Shown here: one piece after another, positions 43,405 through 52,853 of the stretch
How positions within the stretch are numbered: the stretch's first letter is position 1
How the letters are laid out: the number at the start of each line of letters is the position of its first letter
Notes under the pieces: generated by a model
The model's database searches: none
What the model saw: only the letters and a program-made list of their open reading frames with translations
What the model was told of the DNA's origin: nothing
Program-made: the position numbers and the translations under genes
Source of the DNA: WJMB01 sp964581465
Lineage (GTDB): Bacteria > RBG-13-66-14
Length of the DNA: 64,000 nt
Reading direction: 5' to 3'
Assembly (NCBI GenBank): GCA_964581465.1
Contig: CAZOOP010000001.1
Location: 1-64,000 of the forward strand

Positions 43405-44313
43405 CTACTCGTCCTCTTCAATGGAGGCCCGCCAGATGAGTTCATCGGCTGCGGCTCGCAGACCCTGGAGCCAGCTTTCCAGTTCCCGGGCGCTCTGCTG
43501 TTCAAAGAGGATGTTGCGGATCTCTTCGTCGACGACGTCCAGCGGCTGAACGCTCGGCTCGCCTCCGCTCTCCAACATGAGCAGATGCCAACCCCAATCG
43601 GTTTCCACGGGGTCGGAAAGCGTCCCCGGACCGCTTTCTTCTAGTTCTTCGAGGGCCTCGAGCAGATCCACGGGCAGGTCTTCACGGTTACTCAGCTCCA
43701 GTAGCCCGCCCCGTTCGGCTTCCTCGGTGGTGCCGAGCTCCGCCGCCAACTCGGAGAAGTCCTCGCCCTCGGCCAGCCGCCGAGCGGCCTCCTCGGCGGC
43801 TGTTTCATCGGGCAGGACGATCTGGCGGAAACTCACCGGATGGTTGGTGAACTCCTCGCGGTGCTCGGCGTAGTAATCCTCGATCTGCTGCGGAGAGATT
43901 TCGATGCGGGAGAAGACCTCGACCTCGAGAACCGCGTCCCGGGTCAGCTCGTTCTTGATACGCTCGCGCAGCAACTGCTCGCGCCGCTTGGCCGCAGTGC
44001 CCCCGGCCAGGATGACCTCGTCGGTGGCGGCCAGGGCCTGGTAGTAGTTCTCGACATCCCGCTCACTGACCCGGTCGCCCAAATCGAGTTCACGGGCCTC
44101 GCGCAGGATCAACTCGTTGTCGATCAGTTCATCTACGACCCGGAGGGGGATGGTGGTTCCGGGATCGGCGCCCATATGTTCCCAGGCGTCCTCCTCGGTT
44201 ATCTCCACGCCGTCGACGATGGCCAGCACACCCTCGTTGCCGGTGTCTTCATCACAGGAGACGCTCCACAACAGGGCGCAGAGGGCGATGAACAGCGGTG
44301 TTATCCGACGCAA
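43405..44313 (-). CDS. Parvulin-type isomerase lipoprotein
   Basis: A 302-residue lipoprotein (lipobox W-S-V-S-C). Helical N-domain with V-L-A-I-V-D-G-V-E-I-T-E-E-D-A, a rotamase region (F-R-Q-I-V-L-P...G-E-D-F-S-E-L-A) and the T-D-W-G-W-H-L-L-M-L-E end strand. It resembles PrsA/PpiD chaperones anchored to a membrane. It starts 2 bases after the stop of the larger parvulin lipoprotein. Confidence 0.8.
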   Translation of the reverse strand: MRRITPLFIALCALLWSVSCDEDTGNEGVLAIVDGVEITEEDAWEHMGADPGTTIPLRVVDELIDNELILREARELDLGDRVSERDVENYYQALAATDEVILAGGTAAKRREQLLRERIKNELTRDAVLEVEVFSRIEISPQQIEDYYAEHREEFTNHPVSFRQIVLPDETAAEEAARRLAEGEDFSELAAELGTTEEAERGGLLELSNREDLPVDLLEALEELEESGPGTLSDPVETDWGWHLLMLESGGEPSVQPLDVVDEEIRNILFEQQSARELESWLQGLRAAADELIWRASIEEDE

Positions 44314-44314
44314 A

Positions 44315-46297
44315 TCACTCCTCCATCGGCTGGGTGCTGAGCTCCATCACGGAATCGAGCAGATCGGCGGCCTGTTCCAGATCGACGCTTACCGGATAGC
44401 GCTGCTTGAGCTCGTCGAGGAAAGCCTGGAACTCTTCCTCCTGCGAACCCATCAGGATCTGCGCCACGATGAAGTCGTAGAGGGTGGGGTCGTTTTCCAG
44501 GCTTCGGTTAACCGGATCGGAGACGTCGATCACGTGCAGGATACCGTAGTAAGTCTCGCCGTCACGCGTCCCCTCGATGACCGGGCTGGTCCAGCCGGTT
44601 TCATGCTCGAAACCCGGGCGGGTGAAGTCATCGGCCTCGGGGCGTTCGATAATCGCGTTGGAGGTTGCCGTGGAAACGTCTTCGGACAACTCGGCGATGT
44701 AAACGCGCAACAGATTCGGGATGATCCGGTGCATGGGCTCTCCGGAGGCGAGACGCTCCTCGATCTCGGCCACCGAGGTGACGGGCTCCACATCGGCGGA
44801 GTAGTTGTCCGGATCGGTGACGACGGCGTGAACCTCCTCGGCCAACTCCCTGTCTTTGGTGAGGAAGAGCTGGTAGCTCAGCCGCTCGTCCATCACGAAG
44901 CGATCGACATTGTCCTGGTAAAACTGCTGAACCTCTTCCTCGGTGGGCCGGGGACGGTTCTCCATAAACTCCTGGTTGAAGAACTGGGTGACGGCGGCCT
45001 CGTTGAGTCGGCGCTGCAAGCGGGCCGCCATCCGGGGTTGATCCTCGAAGCCCTCGGCCACGGCCTGTTGAAGCAACAACTCATCGTCGACACTTTTATC
45101 CACGAAGCGCTGGAGAATCTCGGCGCGGCTGGCCGGGCGCAGCATCCGGGTGTCATCGGCGGCCATCCATAAAAGCAGGTGCTGCGAGCAGTGACGCAAC
45201 GCCACCGACTCGCCGTTGACGGTGACCAGGGGATCGTTTTTGTGCTTATCAAAGAAAGCAGAAAGGGTTTGATCCAGCATCTGGCGGCGCTTCTGGGCGG
45301 TCTGGGCGATCTGCTTGCCCCGGCTGTCGGGACCTCCGGGGATGTTGGCGATGCCGGCGAGATCCTCGCCTTCCAGTGATAACAAATCTTCACGCGGAGA
45401 GATCAGCTCCTCGGCGACGGCCATCTCGTAGAAGGCGGCCAGTTGACGATCCAGCTCATCGAGAAGATCCTGGTTGACATCGATCTTGGCATCACCACGC
45501 AGCTCCTCGAGATGGGCTTCGAGCAACTCGTTACGCCTCAGGGCCAAAACCTCACTGGCGAGAAGCTGCTTCAAGCGCTCGGAGTCTTGCTCGGGAATCT
45601 CTTCGGGGTCGGCCTCTCCGACGCGGTGGACGATGTAGTAGACCCATTCATTGTACAGGTCGTAGAAGAAGGGTTCACTGTATTCGCCGTCCTCCAGGGC
45701 GTAGAGCGTCTCGTTGCGCGGTACCGGGCGCCAATCGACGGGGATGTCGACCAGGCCGCCGCGCTGGGCCAGATAGATATCGCCGACACCCTTGAGGTAG
45801 TAAGCATCGCGGGCGACTTCGCCGAAGTCCTCACCGGCTTCGAGACGCTCGTAGGCGGCCTGGGCCTCCTCGAGGGAAGCGCACTGGATGAACCCCGCCC
45901 AGAGCCCGGTTCCCTGGTTCTTTTCGACCCAGGTTTCCAGCTCTTCCTCGGTCACGGTGATATCACTGAACAGATCCGCCTGATAAGCGCCGATGAGCAG
46001 CCTGCGCCGAATCGACTCGTAGGAGTTGACGACCATGGGATCCTCGTAGTAACCGGCCTCGCGGGCGGCGATCTCCAACAAGGTCTTGACGGCATAGCTT
46101 TCCAGGTAGCTCTCGGCATCGGAGAGGGTGTAGATCTCCGGCTTGCGGTCTTGGTACTTGTAATGCTCGATAACATCGTCGATGGCGATACTGGTGTCGC
46201 CCACATCGATCACGGGCTCGCTGGAACAGCCGATGAAGCCGCTCAGCGCTGCGACGGCGACCAGGATGCCGATGCTCAAACGGATACGCGTGTTCAA
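44315..46297 (-). CDS. Large lipoprotein with parvulin-like domains
   Basis: A 660-residue lipoprotein (lipobox G-F-I-G-C) with the same helical chaperone N-domain and two PpiC-like stretches: about 125-230 (A-Y-E-R-L-E-A-G-E-D-F-G-E-V-A-R) and about 485-600. The start is the TTG at 46297, with GGGAGG 7 bases upstream; the longer frame to 46483 is without a ribosome binding site. First gene of a parvulin operon; the three proteins together probably form an envelope folding system. Confidence 0.75.
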   Translation of the reverse strand: MNTRIRLSIGILVAVAALSGFIGCSSEPVIDVGDTSIAIDDVIEHYKYQDRKPEIYTLSDAESYLESYAVKTLLEIAAREAGYYEDPMVVNSYESIRRRLLIGAYQADLFSDITVTEEELETWVEKNQGTGLWAGFIQCASLEEAQAAYERLEAGEDFGEVARDAYYLKGVGDIYLAQRGGLVDIPVDWRPVPRNETLYALEDGEYSEPFFYDLYNEWVYYIVHRVGEADPEEIPEQDSERLKQLLASEVLALRRNELLEAHLEELRGDAKIDVNQDLLDELDRQLAAFYEMAVAEELISPREDLLSLEGEDLAGIANIPGGPDSRGKQIAQTAQKRRQMLDQTLSAFFDKHKNDPLVTVNGESVALRHCSQHLLLWMAADDTRMLRPASRAEILQRFVDKSVDDELLLQQAVAEGFEDQPRMAARLQRRLNEAAVTQFFNQEFMENRPRPTEEEVQQFYQDNVDRFVMDERLSYQLFLTKDRELAEEVHAVVTDPDNYSADVEPVTSVAEIEERLASGEPMHRIIPNLLRVYIAELSEDVSTATSNAIIERPEADDFTRPGFEHETGWTSPVIEGTRDGETYYGILHVIDVSDPVNRSLENDPTLYDFIVAQILMGSQEEEFQAFLDELKQRYPVSVDLEQAADLLDSVMELSTQPMEE

Positions 46298-47053
46298 GGG
46301 GTACCTCCCTTGGGTGATCTGTCGTAGAACGTAGCCTTTAATAAGCGCCGTGTTGGTGGATTGACAACCGTTTATAACACGGCCTCCGCGGTGTGTCAAC
46401 GCAGGAGCCGCCCGTTGAGTTCCCCGAAACGGTGTCACAATACAGTCGTCATACAGTCGTCGCGGAATCACGGCCTCCCCCAAAACGAACCGTCACCTGA
46501 AGACTGATGGTCGCCACGGGGCCACCCATCCGATCACCATTCACGGCTGCTCCAAGGCGGATATGACCGTATCGGCGACTTGAAGCCTCCGGGATAACCT
46601 CCCGTTGCCGGGTGTCGCGGATTGATCTGATCCCCGGATACCGGGAACTCGGTCCGCCTATCCTCCCCGCATCCTGGGTGCCTCACTCGACGGGAGCCAA
46701 CTGGAACATGTTTCAAAGGTCTCTCGGCTTTAGCGCAATCGGTCGCCGTGACGCCCACACCGCTCAGGCGATGCTGATCATGGCGGTCCCCGCGCCGATG
46801 TCCGAACTCTTGGGAATCCGATGAGCCGGTTGCGGCCACTCCGATCCGGAGCGGGGCGGACCGGTTCGCATTGAACCCGTGCACTCCGCTGCTTTTTTTC
46901 CTATAATAGCTTGTGGAGAAGCCTTATCCACCGGCACCCTTTCTGAGTCCTCCGCCCCTGGTTTATTCGGTGCTTCTCGACGCAGCCGTCCGCCCCGTAC
47001 ATATTTGGATTCCCTCAAACAGCCAACCAACCCCGATGCGGGATGCAATCACG
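46298..47053. other. Divergent intergenic region
   Basis: No supported gene. The AT-poor part (46480-46860) holds only shadow ORFs. A TATAAT box is annotated separately. Confidence 0.4.
46902..46907 (+). promoter_or_regulatory. -10 box upstream of the KamA-like gene
   Basis: Perfect TATAAT preceded by a T-rich tract; no -35 at 16-18 bases. A start near 46914 excludes the longest open frame (46913) as the true gene start. Confidence 0.4.
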
Positions 47054-48634
47054 ATGGAAGAGCAGCTACAACAGGTCGTAAAGCAACTGTACACGACGGC
47101 TCCCGAACTGCGCGACATCCTCGATGACGCCGCGCTTGCCGAGAGAACCGAAGAGGCGACCCACCGGTTGCTCGACGCCGTCGAGATCGACCCCTTGGCC
47201 AATCCCCGGGCCAGGCGCTGTCGCGAGGCCCTGCGGGTAATCCTCTGCGACGATGAGGTCTGGAAGGCCCTGCGGGGTCTCCCGAACGGGGGAAGCGGCT
47301 GCTCGGTCAACTTCCTGCGCGAGCTGGAGCGGCTCTTCGCCGGACTATACTCCGATGCCGACACCCACGGCGGTGACTTCTCCGCCGAGGCCGCCATGTC
47401 GGCCGACTACCTGGAGCGCTATCCCGACGGTCTTTCTCGCGAGATCACCCGCCAACGGCACAAGAACCGGGTCCGGATCCTCAACATCCTCGGCGGCACC
47501 CCCAGCCAGTGGGACGATTGGCTCTGGCAATTGCGCAACGCCATCGACGACGTCGAAAAACTGGCCCGGGTTGTCAAGCTCAGCGACGAAGAGCGGCGGG
47601 GCTTGCTCGAAATCAGTCAGCGGGGGGTGGAGTGGTCGGTGACCCCCTATTACCTTTCTCTCTTCGACGACGGCGGCGGCAACGATCGCGCCCTGCGCAA
47701 CCGGGTCCTGCCCCGGGACGCCCGGGACGAAACGACACCGGAGAACGCGACGGTCGAGGGCGGGGTGCATCGCCTGGGTCCCTACAGTGCCCGAATAACC
47801 CCGCACAGCGGCTACGCCCAGTTCTGCATCTACCGCAGCGGCTCCACCGACGAGGATTTCACCGACACCCACCTGCGCCAGACGATGGAATGGTTCGGCG
47901 ACCACCCCGAGGTCGTCGAGGCCGTCATCGCCGGCGGAGATCTGTTCTGCCTGGATGATTCGCGCGTCGAAGCCATCCTGGCCGGCCTCTCCCGCTACAA
48001 GCACATCCGCCGTCTGCGCATCGACAGCTCCTTCCCCGTGGTGCTGCCCCAGCGCTTCACAGTGTTGCTGACCCGCATTCTGGGTCGCTACATCAAGCCG
48101 GGCAAGCTCGAGGTCGCCCTGGTGACCGACTTCATCCACCCCTACGAGGTCACCCAGGACGTCGTGACCGTCATCCAACGCCTGAGCCAATCCGGCATCA
48201 AGGTCTACAACGAGACCCCCTACAGCCGTGACAACACCCGACGTTTCGAGGTCGTCATGCTGCGCCGCGTGCTGGGCAGCGCCGGGCTGATCAACTTCAC
48301 CGACGTGGGCTACTTCGCTCCCCGGGCCACGGGTCTGCTGCGCGTCCCGCTGGCCCGCATCCTCCAGGAACAGAGCGAGGAGGCCGCCTTGCTGCCCGAA
48401 CTCGAACGCACCGCCATCGCCCAGCTCGAGCTCGGCGAAGGCCCCCGCCTGCCCCTGCACACCGAGCGCAGGCTGGTCGGATTGCGTCCCGAGGACGGCC
48501 GCCGGGTGTACATCTTCAGCGACCGGGGCCGCAGTCTGCGCCAGCTCGACGCGCCCCTGGCCGAGTATCTGGACTACCTGGCCGCCGTCGGCGAAGACCC
48601 CGACGACTACGCCGATCTCTGGTACTACATCTGA
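47054..48634 (+). CDS. KamA (lysine 2,3-aminomutase) family protein lacking the radical-SAM cysteines
   Basis: About 526 residues, aligning over most of its length with KamA proteins. Shared parts are W-D-D-W-L-W-Q-L-R-N-A-I, V-T-P-Y-Y-L-S-L-F, R-N-R-V-L-P-R, V-I-A-G-G-D-L-F-C-L and F-P-V-V-L-P-Q-R-F-T, followed by H-P-Y-E-V-T and V-Y-N-E-T-P. The place of the C-x3-C-x2-C cluster motif reads HSGYAQFCIYRSGS (about 251-264), without the three cysteines, and I see no PLP lysine motif. It should not bind the 4Fe-4S cluster or cleave SAM. A non-catalytic or repurposed paralog. Start uncertain (47036 possible). Confidence 0.7.
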   Translation: MEEQLQQVVKQLYTTAPELRDILDDAALAERTEEATHRLLDAVEIDPLANPRARRCREALRVILCDDEVWKALRGLPNGGSGCSVNFLRELERLFAGLYSDADTHGGDFSAEAAMSADYLERYPDGLSREITRQRHKNRVRILNILGGTPSQWDDWLWQLRNAIDDVEKLARVVKLSDEERRGLLEISQRGVEWSVTPYYLSLFDDGGGNDRALRNRVLPRDARDETTPENATVEGGVHRLGPYSARITPHSGYAQFCIYRSGSTDEDFTDTHLRQTMEWFGDHPEVVEAVIAGGDLFCLDDSRVEAILAGLSRYKHIRRLRIDSSFPVVLPQRFTVLLTRILGRYIKPGKLEVALVTDFIHPYEVTQDVVTVIQRLSQSGIKVYNETPYSRDNTRRFEVVMLRRVLGSAGLINFTDVGYFAPRATGLLRVPLARILQEQSEEAALLPELERTAIAQLELGEGPRLPLHTERRLVGLRPEDGRRVYIFSDRGRSLRQLDAPLAEYLDYLAAVGEDPDDYADLWYYI

Positions 48635-48669
48635 CGGCATGGCGGGCCGCGATGGAAGCGATCGCGACT

Positions 48670-48691
48670 ACGGGCGCTTTGCGGCGCCCGT
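48670..48691 (+). terminator. Hairpin after the KamA-like gene
   Basis: ACGGGCGC, 6-base loop, GCGCCCGT; no T tract. Confidence 0.4.
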
Positions 48692-48771
48692 GAGATTATG
48701 GTTGGGATCATGCCGGCCCGCCTGGATCGGAGCGCGGTCGCGGCCGGTCGATAGTGGAGGTCGCTCGGAAT

Positions 48772-49048
48772 GAGATTATCGCAGCAAACTGACCGGTGGG
48801 TGCAAATCAGTAACGCCGCCTCGACAAGGCGTCCTCGATGATCAGTTCAAGCAGGGTGTCGACTCCTGAAGGCGGATAGTCGACACAGGCGCTAAAACGG
48901 CCCCAGGGACGCCGTCGGCTCATCATTCACCGTCGACTCGACCGACCCTTGGGCGGCAGCGTGGCAAGGGCGACGATCAAGAGCCGTAAGGCGATGCATC
49001 AGTCCAGGTAAGAGTCCATCTGCGAGTCCAATGGCGTGTGATAATCCC
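48772..49048 (+). repeat. Dispersed repeat family 1, copy G (diverged)
   Basis: About 277 bp. It starts TGAGATTATCGC and ends GTGTGATAATCCC; the interior keeps CTCCTGAAGGCGGATA, GACGCCGTCGGC and AAGAGTCCATCTGCGAGTCC-like blocks but is shorter and more GC-rich than other copies. Confidence 0.5.
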
Positions 49049-49225
49049 CGAGAGCGTTTGCCACAGGCGCATGACGGTCCTGCAAGCCGCTCCCGATCGG
49101 CCTGAACTGCTCCGAACCCGCTCCGGCGGCACCTGGAAACCGTGCGGGGTCTGGAACGAACGGCATCTCCAGCCGTCGCCGCCCCGAGAAGGCGAACCCA
49201 CGCATAACGAGCCAAACACCACCTG

Positions 49226-50578
49226 ATGGAAGCCAACGACACCATCGTCGCCATCGCCACGGCGCCAGGGCGCGGCGCCCTAGACGTCGTCCGCCTCAGC
49301 GGCCCCCGGGCCGTCGAGATCGGCGACGCCCTGCTCGACCCACCGCCCTCCACGCGACCGCCGAGGTACTCTCACCCGGCCCGGGTCCGGGGACGCTCCG
49401 GGGTGCTGGACCGGCTGCTGGCGGTGCGCTTCGCCTCTCCGCGCTCCTACACCGGTGAGGACGTCCTCGAGCTGAGCTGCCACGGCGGTGGCTTGATCGC
49501 CGCCCGCCTGGTCGAACTGGCCCGGGAGGCCGGGGCGCGGCCCGCCGAGCCCGGCGAGTTCACCCGGCGGGCCTGGGAGGCCGGCAAGCTGGATCTGGTG
49601 CAGGCCGAGGCCGTCGGCGCCCTGGCCGGGGCGCGCAGCCTGGACGGTGTGCGCCTGCTCGAGCGCCAACTGGGCGGCGGGCTCAGCCGTCGCATCAGCG
49701 AGCTGCGCGGGAAGCTGCTGGCCTTGAGCGCCGAGCTCGAGGCCCGGATCAGCTATCCCGACGAGAACGACCTCGACGACGGCGCGGATTTTTGCACCGC
49801 TTTCCGCCACGGCGCGGAAACGTTGGAGGAGGCTCTGGGGGAGCTGTTGGCGTCGGCGGCCTTCGCCCGACGGATGATCGGCGGCGCCCGGGCGGCCCTG
49901 GTAGGTCGGGAGAACGTGGGCAAGAGCTCGCTCTTCAACCGCCTGCTGGGCGCCGAGGCCGCTCTGGTGACCCCGATCCCCGGCACCACCCGCGACGCCC
50001 TCAGCGGCGAGTTGGACCTCGACGGCCTGCCGCTGATCCTTTACGACACGGCGGGCCGCCCCGAGCCGCCGACCGACGAACTCACCGAGCTGGCCGCCCG
50101 GCGGGCCGTGCGGACCGCGGAGTCCGTCGACCTGCTGCTGCTCGTCGTCGAGGCCGACGACCCGCGACCACCGGAGTGGGCCGACGACGAGGGCGTTCGT
50201 GAACGGCTGCTCCCCGTGGCCAACAAGACCGACCTGTTGGGATCGGGAGTCCGACCGCCGACCGAGATGCTGGGTCGGTCCCTGATCCCGGTCAGCGCCG
50301 AGACCGGCGCCGGGATCACCGATCTGCGCCGCCGCCTGGCCGAGCGGCTGCGACCGGTCAACGTCGAGACCGCCCTGACCACGGCGCGCCAGGTCCGGGG
50401 GGTCCGGGCGGCGCGGGAGGCTTTGGGCGAAGCCGTCGCAGCCCTGCTCCGGGGCGCCTGGGACGCCGCCTCCGTGGAGCTCGAGGCGGCCCGGCGCGGC
50501 CTGGACGAGGTCCTGGGCCGCCTCACCACCGAAGACGCCCTGGACGAGCTCTTCGGTCGCTTCTGCGTCGGCAAGTAG
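49226..50578 (+). CDS. mnmE: tRNA modification GTPase MnmE
   Basis: A 450-residue GTPase that, with MnmG, modifies the wobble uridine of tRNAs. N-terminal tetrahydrofolate-binding domain (D-T-I-V-A-I-A-T-A-P-G-R-G-A), helical domain, and an inserted G domain with P-loop GRENVGKSS at about 228-236, PGTTRDA, DTAGR and NKTD. It ends in the catalytic FCVGK (usually FCIGK). No ribosome binding site is clear. Confidence 0.95.
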   Translation: MEANDTIVAIATAPGRGALDVVRLSGPRAVEIGDALLDPPPSTRPPRYSHPARVRGRSGVLDRLLAVRFASPRSYTGEDVLELSCHGGGLIAARLVELAREAGARPAEPGEFTRRAWEAGKLDLVQAEAVGALAGARSLDGVRLLERQLGGGLSRRISELRGKLLALSAELEARISYPDENDLDDGADFCTAFRHGAETLEEALGELLASAAFARRMIGGARAALVGRENVGKSSLFNRLLGAEAALVTPIPGTTRDALSGELDLDGLPLILYDTAGRPEPPTDELTELAARRAVRTAESVDLLLLVVEADDPRPPEWADDEGVRERLLPVANKTDLLGSGVRPPTEMLGRSLIPVSAETGAGITDLRRRLAERLRPVNVETALTTARQVRGVRAAREALGEAVAALLRGAWDAASVELEAARRGLDEVLGRLTTEDALDELFGRFCVGK

Positions 50579-50952
50579 TCCGGTCGCGGAAGGGCTCGGA
50601 ATATGCTACTATTGTCAAGTTGGCGCTAGTAGACACCGCCCTCAACGGGCACATTCATCCTCCCGAGCGTCCGGAACGGACACGAATGGGCAGGCTGTTG
50701 GGGGTTTACCCGCTGCTCAGGACATTTAGTTTATCGACAGGTAATCGCCCGACGAAGCTCTATCAGCGCGGCGTGAAGCCGGCGTATCGTGTCTCTACCG
50801 ATAGCCGGACCGTCAACCCGCTCCCCGACAGCCAACAACTCGCGGACCCGAGAACCACAGCGTGACGCCGCATCCGGCGGCGCTTCAACCGGATCCTGTT
50901 CCAGATTATCCTACAAACCGATCGGCCCGGCCGATCCAACCCGGAGGTTCCA
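50579..50952. other. Intergenic region
   Basis: No gene seen. A possible promoter patch (GCTACTATTGTCAAG) lies near 50605. Confidence 0.3.
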
Positions 50953-51489
50953 ATGCGCAAACTCCTTCTCCTCACACTTCTAGCCCTGCTGTTGGTCTTC
51001 GCCGGCTGCGGCGAGGAAGGCGAAAACGGCGAAGGCGAGGAAGTCGATGTCGAAAACGTCGGCGAGGAAGGCTTCCCGACCCAAGAGAAGCTGGTCGACA
51101 CCTTCATCGAGGCCGCCAACTCCCGCGACAAGGATACCGTCTACGCCTGCTTCAACACCCCGAGCAACGCCGATTCCGTTTGGGAGCGCATCGAGAAGTA
51201 CGACATGACCTTCAGCGAGGGCTACACCATCGAACCCGACAGCATGTACGACACGGTCATCTTCGACAGCGCCCGCTGGGAGGACTTCGGCGTCTACGAG
51301 CAGGAACTATACGTCGCTCAGTGGAACGGCGCCGGCGAGACGATCGAGGGCTACCTGTTCAACGGCCAGGGCTGGCACTACCCCGAGGACTATCTGGAGG
51401 ACGAAGCCGCCGACGAAGAAGCCGCTGGTGATGAAGAGGTCGCGGACGACGAAGCCGCCGAAACCGAAACTGAGGAAGAGGCCGGTTAG
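50953..51489 (+). CDS. Acidic lipoprotein, family member 1
   Basis: A 178-residue lipoprotein (lipobox V-F-A-G-C). A compact middle domain with F-P-T-Q-E-K-L-V-D-T-F-I-E-A-A-N-S-R-D resembles the start of NTF2-like or DUF4878 folds. A very acidic low-complexity tail (E/A/D) follows. It is the first of three related units in tandem; the second is a remnant and the third is at 51863. Function unknown, but ligand-binding NTF2-like folds are often secreted. Confidence 0.7.
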   Translation: MRKLLLLTLLALLLVFAGCGEEGENGEGEEVDVENVGEEGFPTQEKLVDTFIEAANSRDKDTVYACFNTPSNADSVWERIEKYDMTFSEGYTIEPDSMYDTVIFDSARWEDFGVYEQELYVAQWNGAGETIEGYLFNGQGWHYPEDYLEDEAADEEAAGDEEVADDEAAETETEEEAG

Positions 51490-51512
51490 TAACGCTTATT
51501 GAAGCGCCGCCG

Positions 51513-51690
51513 ATGCGAACGGGCATACTTCCAGTCTCTCTCTTCGGTCTTCTTCACCGCGCTTGTGGCGAAGAGGAAAGCGAAGACATCCACACAACGG
51601 ATGAAGAAGCCCTGTCAGCCGGCCTGCCGACTCGGGAAGCCCTGATCGAGGCCTTCATCACCGCTGTAAAGACCACCGAGGGTTTCCTCT
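51513..51690 (+). pseudogene. Decayed copy of the acidic lipoprotein
   Basis: The frame begins with a weak lipoprotein signal (L-H-R-A-C-G-E-E-E) and then P-T-R-E-A-L-I-E-A-F-I-T-A-V, clearly related to the neighbour's P-T-Q-E-K-L-V-D-T-F-I-E-A-A. Homology ends near 51690 and the rest of the frame is unrelated, so it is truncated. Confidence 0.6.
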
Positions 51691-51862
51691 TCATGCCAGT
51701 CCCGGCTCCTGATCGTCTCGACCGCCGACCGATAGTCCTCTGCTTCACGGGTAACCGGGACAGGCATCGGACACTAAAACCACCACAGCCCGATCCCCCC
51801 TCGGATCGGCTGTCCAGCACGGCGGAGCCGAGCGCTCCGTTCATCAAAAACAAGGAGTATAG

Positions 51863-52621
51863 ATGCGTAAGATACTGATCGTCAGCGGGTTGATCGCGGC
51901 CCTCTTCGTCGCCGGTTGCGGCGGCGGCGCCGACTCACCCGAGAAGCTGATGGAATCCTTCTACGCCGCCGTCAACGACGGCGACGAGGAAGCCTTCAAG
52001 GCCCTGTTCACCGAGAGCTACGCCGGCGAAGAGTTCACCCCGCCCGCCGAAGAGGTCTGGGAGATCATCGAGACCAACGAGCTGACCTTCCCCGAGGGCG
52101 AGTACGAGATCATCGAGGACACCTTCGGCCAGCAGGTCGCCCTGCCGCCCTACACCGACGCCGACGGCTGGGACATGCAGCTACTGATCTACATCAGCGA
52201 AGTAGACGGCGAGTGGCTGTTCAGCGGCTACGCCAACCAGCCCGCCAGTTGGGGCGAGGAAGAGACCGAGGAAGAGGAAGTCGAAGAGGAGATGACCGAG
52301 GAAGAGGCCGCCGCGGCCGCCGAGGCCGAAGCCGCCGCCGCCCTCGAAGAGGAGGTCAAGACCTACCTCAACGAGAACTACCTCGATGACATCAAGGCCA
52401 TCGGCGACAAGTACGACGCCAGCGGCGACATCCAGTACTACATCAAGTTCATCGACGGCGAGTTCGACTCGATCATGTCCACGGCCACCGGCTACGGCGA
52501 CGACTCCGCTTACAACAACGCCGAGCTGCGCGCCGAGCTCGAGGAGTACCTGCCCGGCATGACCATCGAGCCCACCGAAGAGGTCAAGGTCCTCTGGATC
52601 CTGGAGTTCCCCATCGAGTAA
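51863..52621 (+). CDS. Acidic lipoprotein, family member 2
   Basis: A 252-residue lipoprotein (lipobox F-V-A-G-C). Domain with S-P-E-K-L-M-E-S-F-Y-A-A-V-N-D-G-D-E-E-A-F-K-A-L-F, the classical opening helix of NTF2/DUF4878-like folds. An E/A-rich linker (about 130-170) and a second small domain follow. It shares the signal and opening helix with the gene at 50953. Start follows AAGGAG. Function unknown. Confidence 0.7.
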   Translation: MRKILIVSGLIAALFVAGCGGGADSPEKLMESFYAAVNDGDEEAFKALFTESYAGEEFTPPAEEVWEIIETNELTFPEGEYEIIEDTFGQQVALPPYTDADGWDMQLLIYISEVDGEWLFSGYANQPASWGEEETEEEEVEEEMTEEEAAAAAEAEAAAALEEEVKTYLNENYLDDIKAIGDKYDASGDIQYYIKFIDGEFDSIMSTATGYGDDSAYNNAELRAELEEYLPGMTIEPTEEVKVLWILEFPIE

Positions 52622-52645
52622 CCCGGAACACCAGCTATCGGCATT

Positions 52646-52679
52646 GCAGAACGGGACCGCCGAGGCGGTCCCGTTCTGC
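52646..52679. terminator. Long hairpin between convergent genes
   Basis: CAGAACGGGACCGC, loop CGAG, GCGGTCCCGTTCTG, a perfect 14-base stem; no T tract. Confidence 0.75.
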
Positions 52680-52853
52680 GCAATCAACGCAGGTTTACTC
52701 GTGCTTCTCGTCGTCAGTATACCTAAATCCTCTAAGAGCCGGTGGGAGCCGGAGCGCTGAGGCCGCCGTCGGGTCGACGGGGGGCCGAACCGGCCTGAAC
52801 CTGGGCGACGGTGGACCGCCAAGCCGCTGGTTCACGCGGGACCTGCGGATTGC

